Assembly (NCBI RefSeq): GCF_011751745.2
Contig: NZ_CP061170.1
Span: 2,914,001-2,978,000 of the forward strand
Direction: 5' to 3'
Origin: Paramicrobacterium fandaimingii
Lineage (GTDB): Bacteria; Actinomycetota; Actinomycetes; Actinomycetales; Microbacteriaceae
Length of the DNA: 64,000 nt
Shown here one piece after another: positions 36,042 to 45,144 of this stretch. The notes beneath the pieces were generated by a model. That model was given only the letters and a program-made list of their open reading frames with translations, did no database searches and was not told the origin of the DNA. The translations under genes were made by a program, and so were the position numbers. Numbering within the stretch: position 1 is the first letter of the stretch; the number at the start of each line of letters is the position of its first letter.

Positions 36042-36791
36042 ATGCAGGAATTCGAGAACCTGGTGGCCGTCGTCACGGGAGGGGCATCGGGAATCGGCGC
36101 GGCAACGGCTGCTCGTCTCGCGGACGGCGGGGCGCGCGTCGCGGTTCTCGATCTGAATCCGGATGCCGCAGATGGGCGGTTCATCGCCGTGCGGGCAGAC
36201 GTCGCCGACCGCGCTTCGGTCGAGGCCGCCATCAGAGACGTTGTCGACAGGCTCGGCGGCATCGACATCGTGATCAACAACGCGGGAATCGGCGCACAGG
36301 GCGACATCGCGGCAAACGACGATGCCGAGTGGGCACGCGTGCTCAACGTCAACGTGACCGGGATCGCGCGCACGACGGCTGCGGCCCTGCCGCATCTGCG
36401 CGCATCGCGCGCGGCAGCTGTCGTGAACACCTCGTCCATCGCGGCGACGGCGGGGCTGCCGCAGCGCGCACTGTACAGCGCGTCGAAAGGCGCTGTGCTC
36501 TCGCTGACGCGCGCCATGGCCGCAGATCACCTGCGTGAGGGCATTCGCGTCAACTGCGTCAGCCCGGGAACGGCCGACACTCCGTGGATCGGGCGGCTTC
36601 TCGAAAAGGCGTCCGACCCTGCGGCCGAGCGCGCCGCGCTTGAGGCACGCCAGCCTCACGGCAGGCTCGTCGCGCCCGGCGAGGTTGCCGACGCCATCGC
36701 CTACCTCGCCAGCCCACTGTCACGATCGACAACCGGAACCTGCATCGCGGTTGACGGCGGCATGCACGAGCTGCGCTTGCGCCCTGAATAG
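36042..36791 (+). CDS. SDR dehydrogenase, probable 2-keto-3-deoxy-L-fuconate dehydrogenase
   Basis: Classical short-chain dehydrogenase of 249 residues: VVTGGASGIGAATAARLADG (TGxxxGxG), DIVINNAGIGAQGD (NNAG), NTSSIAATAG (catalytic Ser), YSASKGAVLSLTRAMA (YxxxK) and VNCVSPGTADTPW. ATG 36042 follows AAAGGAG, 16 bases after the hydrolase stop. In the oxidative L-fucose route the SDR oxidises C4 of 2-keto-3-deoxy-L-fuconate, producing the diketo substrate of the preceding hydrolase. Confidence 0.9.
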   Translation: MQEFENLVAVVTGGASGIGAATAARLADGGARVAVLDLNPDAADGRFIAVRADVADRASVEAAIRDVVDRLGGIDIVINNAGIGAQGDIAANDDAEWARVLNVNVTGIARTTAAALPHLRASRAAAVVNTSSIAATAGLPQRALYSASKGAVLSLTRAMAADHLREGIRVNCVSPGTADTPWIGRLLEKASDPAAERAALEARQPHGRLVAPGEVADAIAYLASPLSRSTTGTCIAVDGGMHELRLRPE

Positions 36792-36888
36792 CGCCCTCCG
36801 CGGCCCGAGACATGCACCGCCCCTCCCAGGCTCGCCGTTGGCACGATAGCGTGAAGGCAGACACGCAATGCACCGAGGGAGGGCAGAC

Positions 36889-38340
36889 ATGCTCGATGCG
36901 GTCGTGGTGGGTTCGGGGCCCAATGGCCTCGCCGCCGCCGTCACGCTTGCTCGAGCCGGCCTCAGCGTGCGCGTGTATGAACGCTCAGAGCACCTCGGTG
37001 GCGGGTCCCAGACCGCCGAACTGACCGAACCAGGCTTTCACCACGACGTGTGTTCTGCCGTGCACCCCATGGCCTACGCGTCGGAGTTCTTTCACCGCTT
37101 CGGGCTTGCCGATCGCCTCGAGTTCATCACTCCGCCTGTCTCCTACGCCAACCCGCTCACTCCGACGCACGCCGCAATGGCGTGGCGGGATCTCGAGCGA
37201 ACGGCAGCGAGCCTCGGCAGCGACGCCAGCTCGTGGCTGGCACTTCTGAGACCTCTGCTGAACAACCTCGACGCCGTTTCCGATTCGGTGTCGCACCCGA
37301 TTCTGCGCCTGCCGCGGCATCCTGTTGCTCTCGCTCGATTCGCTGCGCGCGCCATCGAGCAGGGCTCCCCACTGTGGAATGTCGCATGGCACGGCGATGA
37401 CGCTCCAGCGCTGCTGACCGGCGTGATCGCGCATTCGATCCGCCCGTTGCCCAGCATCGCACCCACCGCAGCCGGGCTCGTCCTGGCTGCATACGCGCAC
37501 TCGGGAGGGTGGCCGATTCCGGTGGGTGGCAGCCAGATGATCGCCGATTCGCTCGTCGCAGATGCTGTCTCGCATGGCGTGGAATTCGTCACCGGTCACC
37601 ACGTGGAGTCGCTCGAGTCGCTGCCTCCCGCCCGCGCCGTCATCGCCGACACCGGCGTCGCCGGACTGAGAACACTCGCCGGCGATCGGATGCCGCGGGA
37701 CTACGCGCGCGCTCTGTCACGGTTTCGCCCGGGCAACGCCGCGGCAACTGCCGGTTTCGCGCTCTCCGGCCCGATTCCCTGGGCGAACCCCGATCTTGAA
37801 CGCACAGCAACGCTTCATCTCTGCGGCACCCGCGGCGACGTCGCCCGAGCCGAGAATCAGGTGGCCCGGGGCAACCACGCAGACAACCCGTACGTTCTGC
37901 TCTCTCAGCCGAGTGTCTTCGACCCGACGCGCGCACCGGCGGGAAAGCACGTGGTGTGGGCATACACGCACGTGCCTCGCGGATCGACGATCGACCAGAC
38001 CGAGGCAATCACACGCCAGATTGAGCGTTTCGCCCCCGGGTTTCGCGACGTCATCATCTCGTCGACGGCGCGCACGGCGGCCGACCTGCACGATCACAAC
38101 CCCAACTTCATCGGCGGCGACATCGCGACGGGCGATGTCTCGCTTCGCCAACTGATCGCGCGCCCTGTGCCGTCGACAGACCCGTGGCGCACGCCCATGC
38201 CCGGGGTCTACCTGTGCTCGGCGGCAACTCCTCCTGGCCCTGGCGTTCACGGCCTCGGCGGGTGGCGGGCCGCGCTCTCTGCACTGCGCAATGAGTTCGG
38301 CATCCATCACGAGCCGGATCTGTCGCCCCGCCGTCGCTGA
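36889..38340 (+). CDS. Phytoene-dehydrogenase-like FAD oxidoreductase
   Basis: 483 residues, COG1233-type NAD(P)/FAD-dependent oxidoreductase. N-terminal AVVVGSGPNGLAAAVTLARA binds FAD; the ending LCSAATPPGPGVHGLGGWRA is the C-terminal FAD motif of this family. Relatives include carotenoid desaturases and many uncharacterised actinobacterial enzymes; no carotenoid genes are nearby. ATG 36889 is preceded by GGGAGGG. It follows the fucose operon by 97 bases and may or may not share its transcript. Confidence 0.86.
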   Translation: MLDAVVVGSGPNGLAAAVTLARAGLSVRVYERSEHLGGGSQTAELTEPGFHHDVCSAVHPMAYASEFFHRFGLADRLEFITPPVSYANPLTPTHAAMAWRDLERTAASLGSDASSWLALLRPLLNNLDAVSDSVSHPILRLPRHPVALARFAARAIEQGSPLWNVAWHGDDAPALLTGVIAHSIRPLPSIAPTAAGLVLAAYAHSGGWPIPVGGSQMIADSLVADAVSHGVEFVTGHHVESLESLPPARAVIADTGVAGLRTLAGDRMPRDYARALSRFRPGNAAATAGFALSGPIPWANPDLERTATLHLCGTRGDVARAENQVARGNHADNPYVLLSQPSVFDPTRAPAGKHVVWAYTHVPRGSTIDQTEAITRQIERFAPGFRDVIISSTARTAADLHDHNPNFIGGDIATGDVSLRQLIARPVPSTDPWRTPMPGVYLCSAATPPGPGVHGLGGWRAALSALRNEFGIHHEPDLSPRRR

Positions 38341-38515
38341 GAACTCAATTCCGTTCACGCATTCGGAAAAGCGCGCCGACACGCCGTCGAACAGGCAACG
38401 GCACACCGCAACACTCCAGAGAATTCCGAATGTCTGAACACAGCAAGATCCATCGCGGGGATGACGCGTTGAGCGAGTGAGATCCGTAAAGTGGCACCGC
38501 GACGAAAGGAGAACC
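38341..38515. other. Gap with inverted repeat ahead of the ABC exporter
   Basis: No gene seen. CATTCGGAA (38360-38368) and TTCCGAATG (38424-38432) form a perfect 9-bp inverted repeat 55 bases apart; it could be a pair of half-sites for a regulator or form a large hairpin. A TAAAGT element at 38487 might be a -10, but lacks a good -35. Confidence 0.4.
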
Positions 38516-39255
<740 letters not shown>

Positions 39256-39274
<19 letters not shown>

Positions 39275-40824
39275 GCCTGCGGTTCCACTCGATGTGGAAC
39301 TCGCTCAAGCGCAGCCCGTGGCAGATGGTCGGGGCGGCAGTCGGCGCACTGTATGGGCTCGGGATGCTTGGGCTGCTGTTCGTCGGGTTCGTGCTGCTCA
39401 GTGTCGCACCGCTTGAGCTCGCTCGCCCCATTGTCGTCGGAGCGGGCTCCGTTCTTCTTCTGGGGTGGCTGATTGGCCCGCTCGTCACTGTCGGCGTCGA
39501 TCAGACTCTCGACCCGATCAAGCTGTCGCCCTTCCCGATTTCTCGAGACTCACAGTTTGTCGCTCTCACGGCAAGCGGTGTTCTGGGCATTCCGGGGATC
39601 GTCACGACGGTAGCCGCGCTGGGGTCGGCCATCATCTGGTGGCAGCATCCGCTCGCCCTCATCGCGTCGATCGTGTGTGCGGTGATCGCCGTGCTCACCT
39701 GCGTCGCAGCGTCACGTGCATTCACAACCGCCTCCGCTGGCGTCAGCTCTGGTCGGCGCTTCCGTGAGCTCTCCGGTGTGGTTCTGTTCATTCCGCTCAT
39801 TCTTCTGGGCCCGATCATCATCGGAGTGACGGAGGGCGCTCGATCGATCGCCGACCTGCTGCCCGCCATCGCATCGGTGCTCAGCTGGACGCCGCTCGGC
39901 GCCGCGTGGGCTGTGCCCGGGGATGTCGCAGCGGGCGAATGGGGTGCTGCTGCGGCACGCCTCGCCATCGCCCTCGTCACGCTCGCCGCGTGCGTCTTTC
40001 TGTGGCGTCGAGGTCTCGACCGGATGCTGTCGAGCCCGCTGCGCTCGAACGCTACCGCCCAGTCTCACAAGGGTCTCGGGCTGTTCGGCGTCGTTCCCGA
40101 CTCGCGCATGGGTGCCGTCATGGCGCGCTCACTCACGTATTGGATGCGTGATCCGCGCTATGCGCGCCAACTTCTCGTTGTGCCGTTGATTGTGGCGCTC
40201 ATGCTGTTCTACGGTGTCATGGGCGCTGGCGGCATGGGCATGGTGACGTTCGGCGTCATCTTCGCAGCGTTCATGATCTCGACAAGCCTGTATGCCGACA
40301 TTGCCTTCGACGGCACTGCATTTGCCTTGCATCTGGCGTCAGGCGTGCGTGGCACCGCCGATCGCACGGGTCGCGCTCTCGCCGTCGCTTCGTTCGGCGT
40401 GCCCCTGATGGTCGTGATCACTGTGGTTGTCGCGGCAGTGAGGGGAGATTTCGCCGGATTGCCGTCGCTTCTGGGCGTTGTGCTCAACATCACGCTCGCG
40501 GGCTTCGGTGCAGCGAGCGTCACATCGGTGCTCCTCGTGTTTCCGGTTCCGAAGCCCGGAGATAGCCCCTTCAAATCCCAACCCGGCGCTGGTCTACCGT
40601 CTACGGTTGCCATGTTGGGAACCTTTGGTGCCACGGCGGTGCTCTCGATTCCGACCTTCGCCCTGGGCATCAGTTACATCGTGACCGGCAGCTCGCTCAT
40701 CGGGTGGATCGGGCTCGCGGTCGGCGTTGTTGTGGGGTGTGCCGCGTTTGCGGCCGGCATGGTGATCGGTGGGCGCGTCTATGACTCACGGGCACCAGAG
40801 CTTCTCGCGTCGCTGCGTAAGTAG
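39256..40824 (+). CDS. ABC transporter permease (ABC-2-like exporter)
   Basis: 522 residues with about 12 predicted helices. A short N-terminal basic region (LRFHSMWNSLKRSPWQMVG) precedes the first helix. Start at ATG 39256, GAGGG ahead, in a 19-base overlap with its ATPase gene. A central soluble stretch (DRMLSSPLRSNATAQSHKGL) separates two helix bundles. No substrate-specific motif is known to me. The pair resembles actinobacterial two-gene exporters of peptides, lipids or drugs. Confidence 0.85.
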
Positions 40825-40855
40825 AAGCATCCGCACTCTCCTTTAGGATCGGGGC

Positions 40856-42436
40856 ATGGGTTCTCCACCGCAGATCGACGGCTACAGCTATGTGAAGCTG
40901 CTCGGCCGCGGCGGATTCTCTGATGTATACCTGTATCACCAGCAGCTTCCCAACCGGTTCGTTGCCCTCAAAGTGCTGCGTACCGATGCCCTCAGCGAGG
41001 CGCTGCGCCGTCAGTTCACCGCCGAGGCGAACCTCATGGCGCGGGTGTCGTCGCACTCCGCCATCGGCACAATCTTCTCGGCGGGCGTGGATGCCGAAGA
41101 GCAGCCGTATCTCGTCATGGAATACTGCTCGGGCGGCAGCCTCGGGGCCCGCTTTCGCCATGCACCACTCGACCTCGCCGATGTTCTGCATATTGGCGTT
41201 CGGGTGGCATCCGCTCTGGAGTCTGCGCACCGCGTCGGAGTTGTGCACCGCGATGTGAAGCCGGCGAACGTTCTGATCAATGACTATGGCGCCGCGGTCC
41301 TGACCGATTTCGGCATCTCTGCCATCGCCGACGGATTTCCCGAAGCCACACGCATGCGCGAACAGGCATATGCAACGCAGTCCGCCGTCGAGAACAACGC
41401 GAGCTCCCTCGGAATGAGCATTCCGTGGGCGGCCCCCGAGAATTTCGACGACGACCCGCGCGTTGATGTGCGCAGTGACGTGTTCTCGCTCGCCGCAACG
41501 CTCTTCTCGCTGCTCGAAGGACGCAGCCCGTTCGAGGTCCCCGGCGGTTCAAACCGCGGCGCGCAGCTGATCGCCCGCATTCAGAACGGTGCCGTCACCC
41601 CGATGCAGCGCCAGGGTCTGCCCTCCGGTGTCGTCGAGGCGCTCATGATCGGGCTCAGCCACGAGCCTTCCCAGCGCTTCTCGTCGGCGCTCGCTTTCGC
41701 TCAGAGACTTCAGCAGCTCGAGCGCGAACTCGGCTTCGCGCAGACGCGCATCGAGGTGCCGTCGGCCCCGAGCAGCGTGCCCGCGGCCGAGACGATGGTG
41801 CGCGCGGAAGTCACAGCAGACCCGCTAGCCGCAGCAACGGCCCAGCCCCAGGCCCCGTATCTGACTGCACCGCCGCAATCTCCCCCACCTCGAAAGAGCC
41901 GGGGCTGGCTGATCGGCCTCATCATCGCGAGTGCAGCCATTGCCGCTCTCGTATTCGGCATCGGCATCCCTCTCGCGGTGAACAGTTCGGCGCACGACGA
42001 GCCGACGCAGTCTTCAACCGCAGAGGCCGAACTCACCATCGATAGTCTCAAGGTCATCGAAGGCGACGGCGAGTGGGCAATCACCGTTCCCGAAGATCTC
42101 GCTCCGCCCACGGAGCTTGAGGGCACCGTCCTCGTCGAAGGCGAGAGCTCAACGACAATCACCGACTCGAGCAGAGTGTCGTTCGGGTACGACCTCGCGC
42201 CGTGGGATTACGGCTGGGAATCCACCATGTCCCCGCCGGACTCCGGGTCGTTCGACACGGCGACGACGTCGGGGCGAGCCCTCTCACAATTCCTCGGGGT
42301 CAACCTCGAGGGGATGCCCGTGGGCACCGTCGTGATCGCCGCCGCGCCCCAGGGATACTTCGCGCAGCACTCTCCGCTCGATGACGCCGGAATGACGACG
42401 CAGATCGTCGTCGTGCGCATCAACGCCCTCACCTGA
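40856..42436 (+). CDS. Membrane-bound Ser/Thr protein kinase
   Basis: 526 residues. Eukaryotic-type kinase domain about 8-285: LLGRGGFSDVYLY (glycine loop), FVALKVLR (Lys), VVHRDVKPANVLI (catalytic loop), VLTDFGISAIADG (DFG), SIPWAAPENF (APE). A proline/alanine linker is followed by one helix (LIGLIIASAAIAALVFGIGI) and an extracellular domain of about 130 residues without PASTA repeats. The outer domain is not recognised. It may sense surface signals; the ABC exporter just upstream and ClpP genes downstream are possible but unproven targets. Confidence 0.93.
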   Translation: MGSPPQIDGYSYVKLLGRGGFSDVYLYHQQLPNRFVALKVLRTDALSEALRRQFTAEANLMARVSSHSAIGTIFSAGVDAEEQPYLVMEYCSGGSLGARFRHAPLDLADVLHIGVRVASALESAHRVGVVHRDVKPANVLINDYGAAVLTDFGISAIADGFPEATRMREQAYATQSAVENNASSLGMSIPWAAPENFDDDPRVDVRSDVFSLAATLFSLLEGRSPFEVPGGSNRGAQLIARIQNGAVTPMQRQGLPSGVVEALMIGLSHEPSQRFSSALAFAQRLQQLERELGFAQTRIEVPSAPSSVPAAETMVRAEVTADPLAAATAQPQAPYLTAPPQSPPPRKSRGWLIGLIIASAAIAALVFGIGIPLAVNSSAHDEPTQSSTAEAELTIDSLKVIEGDGEWAITVPEDLAPPTELEGTVLVEGESSTTITDSSRVSFGYDLAPWDYGWESTMSPPDSGSFDTATTSGRALSQFLGVNLEGMPVGTVVIAAAPQGYFAQHSPLDDAGMTTQIVVVRINALT

Positions 42437-42454
42437 CACCACTCTGACCGGACT

Positions 42455-42473
42455 GATCTGCTGTGGGCAGATC
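42455..42473 (+). terminator. Hairpin after the protein kinase gene
   Basis: GATCTGC, loop TGTGG, GCAGATC: a 7-bp stem 19 bases after the stop. No U-run. Terminator-like. Confidence 0.4.
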
Positions 42474-42527
42474 TGCCGTCAGCGGCATCCGCTTCCCCTC
42501 GCATTCCCCCGGAGGCATGCTCGAGTC

Positions 42528-43139
42528 ATGGCACACGATGACTCCTCACCACCGGTTTTCACCGAACGCATGCGCGAGCAGCTGCTGCACAAACGCGTGC
42601 TTGTTCTCGACGGCGTGCTCGACGACGACAACGGCACGCTGCTCGCCACCCAACTTCTGCTGCTTGCCGCCGAAGACTCCTCCTCAGACATCGCGCTGTG
42701 GATCCACTCGCCGGGAGGCAGCGTCCCGTCGATGCTCGCGATCCACGACATCATGCGGCTCGTGCCGTGCGATGTCTCGACGCTCACCCTCGGTCTCGCC
42801 TGCAGCGCAGGCCAGTTCCTCCTGTCAGCAGGGGCCCCAGGCAAGCGAAGCGCCCTGCCTCACGCACGAATTCTCATGCACCAGGGCTCGGCCGGCATCG
42901 GCGGCTCAGCCGTCGAGGTTGAGGTGCAAGCCGCCGATCTGCGTCACAACCGTGACACCGTTCTTGGGCTCATCGCCGAAGACACGGGCCAGCCGATCGA
43001 GCGCATTTTCGACGACTCGCTTCACGACCGCTGGTACACGGCCGAGCAGGCGAGGGAGTACGGCTTCATCGATCAGCTTGTTTCGAGCTTTCACCAGGTG
43101 ATGCCCGACCGCAGAAATCCGATCGGACTGGGGGTCTGA
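42528..43139 (+). CDS. clpP: ClpP-family serine protease subunit, triad intact
   Basis: 203 residues, normal for processed ClpP. Catalytic triad by alignment to ClpP motifs: Ser93 in LACSAGQFLL, His119 in HARILMHQG, Asp163 in IFDDSLHDRW. The oxyanion strand is WIHSPGGSVPSML. It lies one base ahead of a second, serine-less ClpP gene, so a mixed 14-subunit barrel is likely. The GGAGG ribosome site is 13 bases from the ATG, a loose spacing. Differs from usual housekeeping ClpP at GLACSAGQ (normally AASMGA), so this is probably not the main ClpP of the cell. It lacks the tig-clpP-clpX context. Confidence 0.92.
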   Translation: MAHDDSSPPVFTERMREQLLHKRVLVLDGVLDDDNGTLLATQLLLLAAEDSSSDIALWIHSPGGSVPSMLAIHDIMRLVPCDVSTLTLGLACSAGQFLLSAGAPGKRSALPHARILMHQGSAGIGGSAVEVEVQAADLRHNRDTVLGLIAEDTGQPIERIFDDSLHDRWYTAEQAREYGFIDQLVSSFHQVMPDRRNPIGLGV

Positions 43140-43140
43140 C

Positions 43141-43749
43141 ATGAGCTCGTACACAATCCCGAACGTCGTCGCGCAGCATCCGCGCGGCGAGCGCATCATG
43201 GACGTCTACTCGAACCTGCTGACCGAGCGCATCATCTACCTGGGCACGCCCGTCGATGCGGGGGTGGCGAACGCGATCATCGCCCAGCTGTTGCATCTCG
43301 AATCCGAGAGTTCCGGTGAGCCGATCAACCTCTACATCAATTGCGAGGGCGGCGACCTGGCCGCCATGCTGGCCGTTTACGACACAATGCAGTATGTGCA
43401 GTCGCCCATCGCGACGACGTGCGTCGGGCAGGCCATCGCGGCGGGTGCCGTTCTTCTCGCCGCGGGCACTCCGGGAAGACGCGCCGTGCTGCCGCACACG
43501 CGCATCGTGCTGCACCAGCCGGCGGCCGAGGGTCGCGGCGCGATTCCCGACCTGATTCTGCAGGCAGACGAGGTCGTGCGCATCCGATCCGAAATCGAAG
43601 AGATCCTGAGCGCTCACACCGGCCAGCCCGTTCCGACGCTGCGTCGCGACACCGATCGCGATCGCGTGTTCACCTCAGCCCAGGCCCTTGACTACGGACT
43701 CGTCGACCAGGTGCTGACACCGAGACGGCAAACGGATGCTGCGGCCTGA
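43141..43749 (+). CDS. ClpP-like subunit with the catalytic serine replaced by alanine
   Basis: 202 residues of ClpP fold. At the place of the nucleophile the sequence is CVGQAIAAGAVLL: Ala100 (codon GCG, 43438-43440) replaces Ser, while His125 (RIVLHQ) and Asp170 (LRRDTDRDR) remain. The oxyanion loop NSPGGS is changed to NCEGGDL. All other features (DVYSNLLTERIIYLG start, hinge helix, TGQ) are present, and the frame is intact, so this looks like a maintained non-catalytic subunit, comparable to cyanobacterial or plastid ClpR. Co-transcribed with the active partner. Confidence 0.92.
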   Translation: MSSYTIPNVVAQHPRGERIMDVYSNLLTERIIYLGTPVDAGVANAIIAQLLHLESESSGEPINLYINCEGGDLAAMLAVYDTMQYVQSPIATTCVGQAIAAGAVLLAAGTPGRRAVLPHTRIVLHQPAAEGRGAIPDLILQADEVVRIRSEIEEILSAHTGQPVPTLRRDTDRDRVFTSAQALDYGLVDQVLTPRRQTDAAA

Positions 43750-43757
43750 TTCCCCGG

Positions 43758-44117
43758 TCAGGCGGCGAGCAGCAGCGCGTCGCTGGCGCTGTTCGTGGCG
43801 CCCCGCCTCCGCAGCCCGGCCGCCACCTCGCTCGTCAGCTCGATGAGCGACGTCTCGAGCGCGCCGGCGATCGCCGCGATCATCTCACTCGAGGGCTCCT
43901 TGCGCCCGCGCTCAACCTCCGAGAGGTATTGCGGAGAGACGCCGGCTGCCTTCGCTGTGTCGGTGAGCTTCTCGCCGCGCCGGCCGCGATGCTCCCGAAG
44001 CCGTTCACCGAGCGCTTCGCGCCACAGGGTCTCGGGCTGTGAGCGCTCCGGTCGTTCTGGTCCGCGCCGCAGTTCTCGCTGCTGCCGCGCCTTCTGCATC
44101 TCCACAATCTCGGCCAT
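43758..44117 (-). CDS. XRE-family regulator, ClgR/PopR-like, with ssrA-like C-terminus
   Basis: 119 residues. The helix-turn-helix reads LGERLREHRGRRGEKLTDTA and AGVSPQYLSEVERGRKEPSS, the pattern of ClgR and PopR, activators of clpP genes in actinobacteria. It ends in DALLLAA, close to the ssrA degron ending (LAA); in Streptomyces the PopR protein, encoded beside clpP3-clpP4, is itself degraded by ClpP through C-terminal alanines. Convergent with the ClpP pair (8-base gap). Likely role: unstable activator of the adjacent operon, linking ClpP capacity to expression (inference). Confidence 0.85.
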   Translation of the reverse strand: MAEIVEMQKARQQRELRRGPERPERSQPETLWREALGERLREHRGRRGEKLTDTAKAAGVSPQYLSEVERGRKEPSSEMIAAIAGALETSLIELTSEVAAGLRRRGATNSASDALLLAA

Positions 44118-44168
44118 GCTTCACCCTAGAACGCTCGGCGCGCGGCTGTCTCGCGATTCTGCTCAGAG

Positions 44169-44234
44169 CAGATTGACGCTGGGCAGATCGACGCTGGGCA
44201 GATCGACGCTGGGCAGATCGACGCTGGGCAGATT
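44169..44234. repeat. Tandem 15-bp repeat just downstream of dcd
   Basis: Four full copies of CAGATCGACGCTGGG (first copy CAGATTGACGCTGGG) and a partial fifth, between the XRE gene and the dcd stop. The unit length is a multiple of three, yet no supported gene covers it. It fills most of the 118-base gap. Confidence 0.92.
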
Positions 44235-44235
44235 G

Positions 44236-44841
44236 CTATTCGCCGGCTCTGCCCGCATCCGTCACGCTCACGTCGGTGCGGTGAAAATTCGCGAACGAGC
44301 GGGATGCGGTCGGGCCACGCTGCCCTTGGTAGCGGGATCCGTACTCAGACGAGCCGTATGGGCGCTCTGTCGGCGATGTGAGCCTGAAGAAGCAGAGCTG
44401 CCCGATCTTCATGCCGGGCCACAGCTTGATCGGCAGCGTTGCCACATTGCTGAGTTCGAGGGTCACGTGCCCAGAGAAGCCGGGGTCGATGAACCCGGCC
44501 GTCGAGTGCGTGAGAAGACCGAGTCTGCCGAGCGAGCTCTTGCCCTCGAGCCGCGCTGCGACGTCGTCGGGCAGCGAGACGCGCTCGTACGTCGAGCCGA
44601 GCACAAACTCGCCCGGGTGCAGAATGAACGACTCGTTCGGCTCCACCTCGATGAGCCGCGTCAGTTCCGGCTGATCCTGCGAGGGGTCGATGAACGGATA
44701 CTTGTGGTTGTCGAACAGGCGATAGAAGCGATCGAGGCGCACGTCGACGCTCGACGGCTGAACCATATCGATGTCGTACGGATCGAGCCCGATGCGCGAG
44801 GCCGCCAGCTCTGCTTTGATGTCGCGGTCTGAGAGAAGCAC
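44236..44841 (-). CDS. dcd: dCTP deaminase
   Basis: 201 residues. Produces dUTP (or, in the bifunctional form, dUMP) from dCTP for thymidylate supply. [12 protein letters not shown] start, [57 protein letters not shown] (catalytic Glu and nucleotide loop) and [11 protein letters not shown] are standard. Opens with GTG. An actinobacterial-type C-terminus ([16 protein letters not shown]) suggests the bifunctional deaminase-diphosphatase variant, but this needs testing. Confidence 0.95.
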   Translation of the reverse strand: MLLSDRDIKAELAASRIGLDPYDIDMVQPSSVDVRLDRFYRLFDNHKYPFIDPSQDQPELTRLIEVEPNESFILHPGEFVLGSTYERVSLPDDVAARLEGKSSLGRLGLLTHSTAGFIDPGFSGHVTLELSNVATLPIKLWPGMKIGQLCFFRLTSPTERPYGSSEYGSRYQGQRGPTASRSFANFHRTDVSVTDAGRAGE

Positions 44842-44865
44842 GTTGTCAGTGTATCCGTCAGAACT

Positions 44866-44874
44866 TGCTAGTAT
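44866..44874 (+). promoter_or_regulatory. Extended -10 of tRNA-Gly
   Basis: TGC-TAGTAT (TG at 44866-44867, TAGTAT 44869-44874) places the start near 44881, 17 bases before the tRNA. A TTGTCA at 44843 is too far for a normal -35, in keeping with extended -10 use. Confidence 0.45.
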
Positions 44875-44897
44875 GTCGAGGTGCCCTCAGGCACTCT

Positions 44898-44968
44898 GCG
44901 GATGTAGTTCAATGGTAGAACTTCAGCTTCCCAAGCTGATAGCGCGGGTTCGATTCCCGTCATCCGCT
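44898..44968 (+). tRNA. tRNA-Gly (anticodon CCC)
   Basis: Complete cloverleaf: acceptor GCGGATG/CATCCGC with discriminator T; D-arm GTTC/GAAC; anticodon stem TCAGC/GCTGA with loop TTCCCAA, giving anticodon CCC for GGG codons; T-arm GCGGG-TTCGATT-CCCGT. The 3' CCA is not encoded. Confidence 0.96.
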
Positions 44969-45081
44969 CCGTTTATGAGATCTGACCGTTCGTGTCGATC
45001 GATGTGTGGCTCGCTGTGCCCGAGCGCGTATCCGGATTGATCTTCGTGCGCTCCGCCACTTTCTGCTAATCAGTGTTGCTA

Positions 45082-45118
45082 TGTACTGGTACTTAGTGCT
45101 ACTTTGTAGCGGTAGCTA
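45082..45118 (+). promoter_or_regulatory. Probable PadR operator
   Basis: GCTAC-TTT-GTAGC (45099-45111) is a perfect palindrome, preceded by GTAC-TG-GTAC (45084-45093) and followed by GTAGC; a dense array of GTAC/GTAG half-sites 30 bases ahead of the PadR gene, as expected for an autoregulated PadR repressor. Confidence 0.62.
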
Positions 45119-45144
45119 ATGACACTGAGTAGATGGAGTGACGC

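Noticed and set aside
38360..38432. Large hairpin or phage-type attachment site before the ABC exporter
   Set aside because: Only two 9-bp arms 55 bases apart, with no mobile gene nearby; recorded as an inverted repeat.
44169..44234. CRISPR-like array
   Set aside because: Units are 15 bp with no spacers and no cas genes are nearby; it is a simple tandem repeat.
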